From contig JACQYJ010000161.1 in the NCBI GenBank assembly GCA_016208525.1, forward strand, positions 1-5,209: a stretch of 5,209 bases of DNA, written 5' to 3'. This document shows, piece by piece, positions 1 through 5,209 of this stretch (position 1 is the stretch's first letter; the number at the start of each line of letters is the position of its first letter). The translations under genes and the position numbers were made by a program. Source of the DNA: Deltaproteobacteria bacterium (lineage in GTDB: Bacteria; Desulfobacterota; JAENJC01). The notes beneath the pieces are model-generated. The model was given only the letters and a program-made list of their open reading frames with translations, made no database searches and was not told the DNA's origin.

Positions 1-1938
1 GCGCCGCCGATGGAAGAGATATTAATCGTAAAGATAGATGAGAAGAGCGTGCGGGATTTCAACAGGAAGATAAGTGAATGGCCCCGTTCCTATTATGCCG
101 GGGCGATAAAGAACCTGAAAGAGGCCGGGGCGGAGTTGATCGTCATGGATATGGACCTTTCAAAGCCAAGCTTCAATGGAAAAGGCGAAGATGAAGCCCT
201 TGCGGCGGCTATATATGATGCAAACAACCTTGTCCTTGCAAGGTATATAACACAGGGGCAGCATGTTGTCCCGCTATCGTCATTCAGAAACGGTGCGGTT
301 GGAGAGGGGTTTATAAATAACCTTGTTGACTCGGACGGCGTATTGAGGACAGTTCCACTGGTCAGCCTGCTTATGGATGAAGAGACTGGAGATATTGTCC
401 CGCATCTTTCGCTATCCCTTGAAACATCCCGCCTGTATTTGTATCCAAATGAAGCCCATCCTTTAGATTTGAACACTCCAGACCTTTTTAAGACGGCAGA
501 TATCAGCATCCCCTACCCTGAAGGGAAGATGATGATTAATTATGCAGGTCCTTCCGGAACATTCAAGAGCATATCTTTCAGCGATATCTATAATAATAAA
601 TTTGACGAACCGTCGGTTAAGGGACGGATAGTCCTTATAGGAAACACACACCCTGCATATCACGACTATTTCATGACGCCTTTCATTACAACGAACCTCT
701 CGCCTATCTCTTTCGAGGCAAAGGAGGTCGTAAAAGAGGCGAGTATTGAGATGTCCGGGGTTGAGATTCATGCCAATGCGATCCAGACAATACTGAAAAA
801 GGGGTTTATAAAGATGCCTGATAAATGGGGCATGCTTTCCCTCATCGTTCTCATGGGAATTATATCAACTCTTATTTTTATTGTCCTTGATGTTAAGCCT
901 GTTTTAGCTCTTGTTTATTATATTTTACTTTTAACCATGATCGTTTATATATCGTATATCTTGTTTAGCCGCTATCAGATCATGCTGGAGATTGTCCCGT
1001 TAGAGGGAATCCTTTCCTTTGCCTATGTGACCGGTGTCGCATATAACAGTATCCTTGCCATGAAAGACAAGGCTCAGGTGACCAGGACCTTCGGCCATTA
1101 TGTATCTTACCAGGTCGTAGACCGTCTTCTTAAAGAGCCTGAGCTTGTGAGACTGGGGGGGGAAAAAAAGGAGCTGACGGTCCTCTTTTCCGATATTCGA
1201 GGTTTTACTACGATCTCTGAAAAACTTGAACCCGAAGAGGTAGTCAGGCTCCTCAACGAATATCTCACTGCAATGACGAGACTTGTCTTTAAATACGATG
1301 GGGTCCTTGATAAATACATGGGTGACGCCATTATGGCCTTTTACGGCGCTCCTATCGAAATGCCTGACCATGCCGACAAGGCTTGTCTTACAGCCCTTGA
1401 GATGATCGAGGTGTTAAAGGAGCTTCAGGCAAAATGGAAGGAGACCGGAGTACCGGTCATTGATATTGGTATCGGTTTGAACTCAGGTCCTATGATTGTC
1501 GGAAACATGGGATCAGATGTGCGTTTTGATTATACGGTCATGGGTGACAGTGTCAACCTTGGCTCAAGGCTTGAGGGGATAAATAAACAGTATGGGACCA
1601 GGGTCATAGTCAGCGAGTTTACACGCAATATAGCAAGCTCTAAGCTTAATTTCAGGGAGCTTGACCTGGTCAGGGTGAAGGGGAAGAATGAGCCGGTAAG
1701 GATATATGAGTTGATGTCTGAAAAAGATGCTCAACCATTGTTTCTGGAGCTTTTCGAGAAGGGGTTGACTTCATACAGGGGGATGGATTGGGACAGGGCT
1801 GAAAGCCTTTTCCAACAGGCCTTATCAGTCAAGCCGGACGATGGCCCTTCATCTATATACATTAAACGTTGTCTTGAGTATAAAAAGACCCCTCCGCCGG
1901 CTGATTGGGACGGGGTGTATGAGATGAAGACGAAGTAG
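1..1938 (+). CDS. CHASE2-domain class III adenylate cyclase, membrane-bound (5' partial)
   Basis: Converts ATP to cAMP in the cytoplasm under control of an extracytoplasmic sensor. Numbering is from the ATG at base 10. Residues 1-265 are a CHASE2 sensor. Three hydrophobic helices follow at about 273-293, 296-318 and 324-346. The class III catalytic domain spans about 386-567. Metal-binding aspartates are D395 (FSDIRGFT) and D439 (DKYMGDAIMAFYGAP). K435 and T509 (FDYTVMGDSVN) form the Lys/Thr pair expected for ATP in class IIIb cyclases. N516 and R520 are the transition-state residues, so the enzyme looks active. Residues 575-620 form one TPR-like repeat. The frame is open to base 1 (Ala-Pro-Pro before the Met), base 10 has no Shine-Dalgarno, and the N-terminal membrane helix usual before CHASE2 is missing, so the true start lies upstream. 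The ligand is unknown. Guanylate cyclase activity is less likely given K435. Confidence 0.95.
   Translation, partial: APPMEEILIVKIDEKSVRDFNRKISEWPRSYYAGAIKNLKEAGAELIVMDMDLSKPSFNGKGEDEALAAAIYDANNLVLARYITQGQHVVPLSSFRNGAVGEGFINNLVDSDGVLRTVPLVSLLMDEETGDIVPHLSLSLETSRLYLYPNEAHPLDLNTPDLFKTADISIPYPEGKMMINYAGPSGTFKSISFSDIYNNKFDEPSVKGRIVLIGNTHPAYHDYFMTPFITTNLSPISFEAKEVVKEASIEMSGVEIHANAIQTILKKGFIKMPDKWGMLSLIVLMGIISTLIFIVLDVKPVLALVYYILLLTMIVYISYILFSRYQIMLEIVPLEGILSFAYVTGVAYNSILAMKDKAQVTRTFGHYVSYQVVDRLLKEPELVRLGGEKKELTVLFSDIRGFTTISEKLEPEEVVRLLNEYLTAMTRLVFKYDGVLDKYMGDAIMAFYGAPIEMPDHADKACLTALEMIEVLKELQAKWKETGVPVIDIGIGLNSGPMIVGNMGSDVRFDYTVMGDSVNLGSRLEGINKQYGTRVIVSEFTRNIASSKLNFRELDLVRVKGKNEPVRIYELMSEKDAQPLFLELFEKGLTSYRGMDWDRAESLFQQALSVKPDDGPSSIYIKRCLEYKKTPPPADWDGVYEMKTK
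1155..1170 (+). other. G8-A7-G homopolymer run containing an in-frame A_AAA_AAG slippery heptamer
   Basis: Eight G (1155-1162) are followed by seven A (1163-1169) and a G. The cyclase frame reads GAA AAA AAG here, so bases 1164-1170 are A_AAA_AAG, the heptamer known from dnaX -1 frameshifting. It encodes the linker (LGGEKKE) just before the catalytic domain. A -1 shift would add 16 codons and stop at TGA 1218-1220, giving a protein with sensor and membrane helices but no cyclase. I see only a weak possible downstream stem. Function is unproven. Confidence 0.3.
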
Positions 1939-1941
1939 TTT

Positions 1942-1960
1942 GATGGTCTCGTAAAAAGTC
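1942..1960 (+). repeat. Short repeat-like tail after the cyclase gene
   Basis: The stretch gatggtctcgtaaaaagtc begins 4 bases after the cyclase stop. I recall very similar 'gatgg(a/t)ctcgtaaaaagtc' strings scattered between genes in Desulfobacterota- and Nitrospirota-type genomes. No second copy or reverse-complement partner is present in this window, so the repeat assignment rests on recollection. It does not form a terminator-like hairpin by itself. Confidence 0.3.
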
Positions 1961-1966
1961 AAAATT

Positions 1967-2046
1967 AACCACGGAGACACAGAGAACACGGAGGATAATG
2001 AAGAAAGAAGATGAGAAGATTAGAAGTTTAGAGGATGAGAAAAAAT
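1967..2046 (+). repeat. CACGGAG/ACACAGAG leader repeat followed by a C-free purine-rich tract
   Basis: Bases 1967-1994 contain short near-repeats: ccacggag, then acacagag, then cacggagg. Bases 1990-2046 contain no C on the + strand and are mainly A and G, with echoes of agaag-atta and gaggatgaga. From memory, such ACGGAG/ACACAGAG strings with purine-rich tails commonly sit just upstream of four-helix-bundle and GxxExxxY-type small genes in environmental bacterial genomes. Here a four-helix-bundle start follows at 2103, matching that arrangement. It has no coding potential that I can support. Confidence 0.5.
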
Positions 2047-2047
2047 C

Positions 2048-2192
2048 GTAACTACTCAGGTAGATAGTCTGTAGGTATTTAGGTGGATAGGGAGGAAGAA
2101 ACATGCGAGATCACACAAAGCTCAGAGCAATTGAACTGGCCGATCTTTGCGCAGTCCTAATAGACTACAGTCTAAACAACCTGAGTAGTTAC
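2048..2192. mobile_element. 145-bp MITE-like element with 14-bp terminal inverted repeats
   Basis: The left end gtaactactcaggt (2048-2061) is the exact reverse complement of the right end acctgagtagttac (2179-2192). Weaker pairing continues inward for about 20 bases, for example ctgtag (2069-2074) with ctacag (2165-2170) and tttagg-like ends near 2079-2083 and 2156-2160. The interior carries the start of a four-helix-bundle gene and nothing resembling a transposase. No clear target-site duplication is visible. The simplest reading is a non-autonomous, internally deleted copy of a larger cassette that normally carries the full gene. An alternative is a large stem-loop of regulatory origin. Confidence 0.55.
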
Positions 2193-2195
2193 TAA
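2103..2195 (+). pseudogene. Truncated four-helix-bundle (23S rRNA intervening-sequence type) protein gene
   Basis: A 30-codon frame starts at ATG 2103 behind a good ribosome-binding site (ggagg at 2091-2095, 7-base gap) and ends at TAA 2193. Its first residues, MRDHTKLRAIELAD followed by AVLI, resemble the N-terminus I recall for four-helix-bundle proteins of the S23/IVP family. Those proteins are normally about 115-125 residues. Here the similarity stops after about 20 residues, and the last ten codons are simply the right inverted repeat read in frame. About three quarters of the gene, including the conserved middle helices, is missing, so a working bundle is impossible. The family's role is unknown outside rRNA intervening sequences. 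The short peptide might still be made. Confidence 0.6.
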
Positions 2196-2220
2196 TTGTC
2201 GAAGTAATACAAAGAAAAAA

Positions 2221-2226
2221 AGGAGG
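2221..2226 (+). promoter_or_regulatory. Strong Shine-Dalgarno for the FlgT-like gene
   Basis: The sequence aggagg lies 9 bases before ATG 2236 and fixes that start. An earlier ATG at 2228 is followed after two codons by TGA, so it is not the start. Only about 40 bases separate the mobile-like element from this gene, and I see no convincing -35/-10 pair there. Confidence 0.75.
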
Positions 2227-2235
2227 GATGAATAT

Positions 2236-3372
2236 ATGACGAAGAATCTGACAAGGGTCACAATACCAGCATTAATCGTTACACTCTTAACCGCAATATC
2301 GGTGGTGTCTGCGGAGGAAAAGGACGATATCCGCAGCGTAAAGGCATCAGGGAGCGCCATGATCGTTGGCGGGGACATTGAGAAGGCCAAGAAGGAGGCT
2401 ATTTTCGATGCCAAGAGGAATGCTGTTGAGCAGGTGGGGTCACAGGTTATTGCAAAGACCGTGGTGGAAAACTTTGACCTTGTGAAGGACAAGATCATCA
2501 CCAGGGTAGACGGATATGTCCATAGTTACGATATCCTTGAAGAGAAACCGGCTGAAAAGAGCTACCAGGTCAAGATAGAGGCAAGGGTCAGCAAGAGCGC
2601 CCTGATTGATGACGCAGCTCTCATATACAATGACATGGAAAAACCGAGACTCATGATTGTTGTCTCCGAGGTGAGAGGAAAGGAGATATTCCCCACCAGC
2701 CAGGCGGAGAATGCGATAAGCGAATTTTTTGTGGAAAAGGGGTTTACCCTCGTGGACCAGGCAACCGCCAGGGAGAACATCAAAAAGGATGAGTTGCGCA
2801 AGATAGCCGAGGGCGACGAGAAGGCGGCTGTCAAGGCCGGGCTTCGCGCCGGGGCTGAGGCGGTGGTTATAGGTACCGCAACTATGGGGGATGTGGAGAG
2901 TGTTAAAGATGTCCTCTATGCAAGCAAGTCCACGGTTTCCATCAGGGCATTAAGGACCGATAATGCATCTCTTTATGCCGTCTCTAATAAGACCGAGTCC
3001 GCTGCAGACGGGGTTGCCGATGCGGCGCAGAGAAAGGCCCTCGATACCAGCAGCAAGTCTGCTGCCAGAGACATCTTCTGGAAGATCGTAAAAAAATGGA
3101 ACGACGAGAAGATGATGGGTTCAGACATAGAGGTGATGATAAACGGAGTCGGATTCTCAGAACTGAAGAAGGTTTTGACCGGTCTAAAGGAGACAAACGG
3201 TGTAAAAGAGGTGATCCAGAGGAGTTTTGACGCGCCTACTGCAGTCCTGAACATAACCTATCAGGGAGACGCAGTGCGGCTGGCAGAGGTCTTGTCTGAG
3301 ACGAAGTTTAAAGGGTTTAGCGTTGAAATACTTTCCGTCTCTTCAGGTAAGATAAATATGAAGATCAAGTGA
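2236..3372 (+). CDS. Exported FlgT N-terminal-domain-like protein
   Basis: A 378-residue periplasmic protein. Residues 1-26 are a Sec signal peptide with a likely cut after VVSA. There is no lipobox and no cysteine anywhere in the chain. Residues ~35-122 look like the FlgT_N / LPP20-type domain: a SVKASGSAMIVGGD strand, an alanine-rich helix (AKKEAIFDAKRNAVEQVGSQV), then VDGYVHSYDILEE and a strand ending in EARVSKSAL. Residues ~137-290 form a second alpha/beta region (MIVVSEVRG, then AGAEAVVIGTATMGD) resembling FlgT-middle or CsgG-type folds. Residues ~297-377 form a small alternating beta/alpha domain I cannot assign. FlgT in Vibrio is part of the flagellar H-ring, but homologous domains occur in many non-flagellar envelope proteins, so the gene symbol is withheld. 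The next gene starts 7 bases downstream, indicating one operon and a shared function. Confidence 0.8.
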   Translation: MTKNLTRVTIPALIVTLLTAISVVSAEEKDDIRSVKASGSAMIVGGDIEKAKKEAIFDAKRNAVEQVGSQVIAKTVVENFDLVKDKIITRVDGYVHSYDILEEKPAEKSYQVKIEARVSKSALIDDAALIYNDMEKPRLMIVVSEVRGKEIFPTSQAENAISEFFVEKGFTLVDQATARENIKKDELRKIAEGDEKAAVKAGLRAGAEAVVIGTATMGDVESVKDVLYASKSTVSIRALRTDNASLYAVSNKTESAADGVADAAQRKALDTSSKSAARDIFWKIVKKWNDEKMMGSDIEVMINGVGFSELKKVLTGLKETNGVKEVIQRSFDAPTAVLNITYQGDAVRLAEVLSETKFKGFSVEILSVSSGKINMKIK

Positions 3373-3374
3373 GG
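3370..3374 (+). promoter_or_regulatory. Stop-overlapping Shine-Dalgarno coupling the two envelope genes
   Basis: The tgagg string includes the TGA stop of the FlgT-like gene (3370-3372) and sits 5 bases before ATG 3380. A ribosome terminating on the first gene would be placed at the start of the second, which favours translational coupling and a fixed ratio of the two proteins. Confidence 0.5.
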
Positions 3375-3379
3375 CAACG

Positions 3380-5209
3380 ATGAAAAAAGGTCTTGCGCTT
3401 CTTATTCTAAATTTTATCCTTTTTTCCAGTTCTTTATCTAATGCCGAAGGACCGGTGGTCGAGGTCGCCGGCGTTAAATACGAGGTATATCTGGTAAAAA
3501 AGGGTGACACCCTCTGGGGGATCGCTAACAACAGATGGTCTGACCCGTATAAGTGGCAGATACTCTCGAAGGCAAACGGGTATATCAGGGATGCAAATGT
3601 CATATACCCTGGTCAGCCTATCCTTATTCCGGTTGACGAACCGGAAATAGCGGCTGCTGCCCAGGAAGAACCGGTTGCTGCCCAGGAAGAACCGGTTGCC
3701 GTAGAAGAGAAGTCCCGAATTGAGTCGGTTGCAGTTACGAGCTTTATAAACATTTCCGACGGCGGGATCTTCGACTGGCTGTCTATAGGTTTGGCGGAGT
3801 CCCTCGCAACCGATATGAAGAGGTTCCCCGATCTTGCTGTAATAGAGAGAGAGGGCATCGAACAGATACTCAAGGAGAATAAGCTGAGGGATTTGAATAT
3901 AGTCGAGTATAAAGAGAAGCAGGAACTCGGCAGATTCTTTGCCAGCAGCCATCTCCTTGGAGGCAGTTACCGGGTAGCCGGCGACATGATAACTATCAAG
4001 GCGGCCCTCCTTGATGTGAAGAAAGATGAGGTCATCGGGACTACAGAGATATCTGGAAAGATGAACAATATCTTCGAACTGGAAAGGCTATTGCTTATGG
4101 ACCTCATGAGCAAGTTCCTGAAGGTTGACGATTCACTGAAGGCAGGCATCCTGGCCGGCGAAAAGACGACGCTGGAGGCGTTCGAACAGGTCAGCAAGGG
4201 TAAATCGCTCTTCTATCTGGGGCAGTCTAAAGAGGCGAGAGAGTATTTCCAGAAGGCCCTTGAGACGGACCCCAGGTATCAGGCCGCGCTTCAGGAGTTA
4301 AAGGGGTCTGTCTCATCTTCGGACACACTGGCTATTATGCCTATGAAAAATGCCACAGGGAGCAAGGAGCTTGAATGGTTGAGCCTTGGCATTTCAGAGG
4401 CCCTTTCCACAGACATTAAAAAGATGACCGGCATATTCCTTGTAGAACGGGCTCAGATAGAAAAGGCCCTTGAGGAGTTGAAGCTCGGGACCCTCGGCAT
4501 AGTGGACGAAAAGACAGCCCCTCAGCTTGGGAAGATGGTTGGGGCAGGTATAATTCTTATCGGCAGTTACCAGACTGTAAACGGGAATATAAGGATAGAT
4601 GTAAGGATGGTAGACGTTGTCAGCAGCCAGGTGCTTCTTACGGAAACGGTTAGCGGAGATATCGGAAATATATTTGAAGTTGAAACCGGCCTTGCGGAGA
4701 GGATAGCTAAGGCCCTGCATGTAGAACTTTCTCCGGAGGAGAGGAAAAAACTCATGTCCGAAAAACCGGACATAGAGTCGTTTAAGAGATACATAATGGC
4801 CCAGGGGACTGTTGAGGTCGTGCAAAAAAAACCTGGAGAAGGTGTGACTGCGATAAGCGCAATGGCCCTTACCGACTTTGACAATTCGAGCAAGAGCGCC
4901 GAATATGAGTGGATGAAATCCGCAATCCCCGGCTCTCTTTATACTGAGCTGAAGGCCAGGTCTAAGATTAACCTGATTGAGCGGAACCAGATTGAAAAGG
5001 CGCTGCAAGAGATGAAGCTCGCAAGCGTTGGCCTGATTGAGGAGAACGCTCCCAAGCTTGGCAAGATGCTTGGGGCCGACGCCGTACTTACAGGTATTTA
5101 CCAGATATCAGGCGATTCCATAAGGATAGATGCAAAGATTGTGAAGGTGGAAACAGGAGAGGTGTTGAGCGGCGGGGAAGTAAGCGGAAGCATTAAAGAG
5201 ATATTTAAC
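3380..5209 (+). CDS. Exported LysM protein with three CsgG/FlgO-like domains (3' partial)
   Basis: 610 codons are visible and the frame is still open at the window end. Residues 1-22 are a signal peptide, probably cut after LSNA. No cysteine occurs in the visible chain, so it is not a lipoprotein, unlike CsgG. A LysM domain (~36-84: YLVKKGDTLWGIANNRW to VIYPGQPILIP) should bind peptidoglycan. An Ala/Glu/Pro linker (~86-110) follows. CsgG-like domain 1 is ~115-250, a TPR repeat is ~265-308 (SLFYLGQSKEAREYFQKALE), domain 2 is ~315-458, and domain 3 starts at ~490. Domains 2 and 3 share strong signatures, such as (L/I)ERxQIEKAL, APxLGKMxGA and IRID. Each resembles the CsgG/FlgO/TolB-N type fold (strand, helix, 'ERxxIEKxL' helix, 'LGxxxGAxxxxxGxY' turn). 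A periplasmic scaffold or secretion-linked role, paired with the upstream FlgT-like protein, is inferred. Confidence 0.85.
   Translation, partial: MKKGLALLILNFILFSSSLSNAEGPVVEVAGVKYEVYLVKKGDTLWGIANNRWSDPYKWQILSKANGYIRDANVIYPGQPILIPVDEPEIAAAAQEEPVAAQEEPVAVEEKSRIESVAVTSFINISDGGIFDWLSIGLAESLATDMKRFPDLAVIEREGIEQILKENKLRDLNIVEYKEKQELGRFFASSHLLGGSYRVAGDMITIKAALLDVKKDEVIGTTEISGKMNNIFELERLLLMDLMSKFLKVDDSLKAGILAGEKTTLEAFEQVSKGKSLFYLGQSKEAREYFQKALETDPRYQAALQELKGSVSSSDTLAIMPMKNATGSKELEWLSLGISEALSTDIKKMTGIFLVERAQIEKALEELKLGTLGIVDEKTAPQLGKMVGAGIILIGSYQTVNGNIRIDVRMVDVVSSQVLLTETVSGDIGNIFEVETGLAERIAKALHVELSPEERKKLMSEKPDIESFKRYIMAQGTVEVVQKKPGEGVTAISAMALTDFDNSSKSAEYEWMKSAIPGSLYTELKARSKINLIERNQIEKALQEMKLASVGLIEENAPKLGKMLGADAVLTGIYQISGDSIRIDAKIVKVETGEVLSGGEVSGSIKEIFN
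3656..3697 (+). repeat. Perfect 21-bp tandem duplication in the linker
   Basis: Bases 3656-3676 are repeated exactly at 3677-3697. The unit begins gctgcccagg and ends accggtt, and it encodes the repeated peptide AAQEEPV between LysM and the first CsgG-like domain. The 21-base unit keeps the frame. Being identical at every base, the duplication is recent or prone to copy-number change, which would lengthen or shorten the flexible linker. Confidence 0.9.

Noticed and set aside
1862..2104. Minus-strand 80-codon frame across the intergenic region
   Set aside because: Its Ser/Phe-rich translation is the complement of the purine-rich tract and of the cyclase 3' end. It has no plausible start context or family.
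2136..2168. Possible promoter TTGAAC ... TAATAG inside the element
   Set aside because: The gap between the two boxes is about 21 bases, too long for a normal sigma-70 promoter, and both boxes fall in the truncated coding stretch.
3434..3952. Minus-strand open frame of 172 codons
   Set aside because: It lies wholly inside the LysM/CsgG-like gene, shows no family resemblance and has low-complexity 'FFLGSNRFFLGSSR' caused by the tandem duplication. It is a shadow frame.
4754..4773. Perfect 7-bp stem (atgtccg/cggacat) with a 6-base loop
   Set aside because: It lies inside the coding frame, has no T-tract after it and encodes ordinary linker residues. A short stem like this is expected by chance.
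4824..4831. A8 run with a possible A_AAA_AAA slip site in the LysM/CsgG-like gene
   Set aside because: It sits in a lysine-containing linker where A-runs are common, with no upstream G-run or downstream structure. A shift would only cause truncation.
4394..5008. Minus-strand open frame of 204 codons
   Set aside because: It is antisense to the strongly supported CsgG-like repeats, has atypical composition and no recognisable domain.

Overview
The window comes from a diderm (Gram-negative type) bacterium. Two genes encode Sec-exported proteins built from periplasmic/outer-membrane families (FlgT_N-like and CsgG/FlgO-like, the latter with a LysM peptidoglycan-binding domain). The style of the intergenic DNA (an 'ACGGAG/ACACAGAG' leader, then a four-helix-bundle start) and of the CHASE2 cyclase suggests an environmental Nitrospirota or Desulfobacterota-like genome. 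That taxonomic guess is recollection, not proof. All genes lie on the + strand.

Layout. (1) Bases 1-1938 hold a class III adenylate cyclase with a CHASE2 sensor domain, three membrane helices, a complete catalytic domain and a C-terminal TPR-like tail. Its 5' end lies outside the window. (2) Bases 1939-2235 are intergenic and filled almost entirely by repeat-type DNA. There is a short repeat-like tail, a CACGGAG/ACACAGAG leader, a C-free purine-rich stretch, and a 145-bp segment bounded by perfect 14-bp inverted repeats. That segment contains the ribosome-binding site and first ~20 codons of a four-helix-bundle (23S rRNA intervening-sequence type) gene, joined directly to its right end. It looks like an internally deleted, MITE-like version of a mobile four-helix-bundle cassette. 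(3) Bases 2236-3372 encode an exported protein with an FlgT N-terminal-like domain and a small unrecognised C-terminal alpha/beta domain. (4) Bases 3380-5209 encode a large exported protein with LysM, CsgG-like, TPR, CsgG-like and CsgG-like modules. It starts 7 bases after the previous stop and runs off the window.

How they may work together. The last two genes are tightly coupled and combine the two folds used by the Vibrio flagellar H-ring factors FlgT and FlgO (FlgO shares a fold with the curli porin CsgG). No flagellar or curli gene is visible. A reasonable inference is an envelope assembly or periplasmic scaffold anchored to peptidoglycan through LysM. The upstream membrane cyclase could be a functional neighbour sensing the envelope, but the repeat cassette now separates it from the pair, so co-transcription is uncertain. 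No tRNA, rRNA, CRISPR array, complete transposase or convincing terminator is visible.
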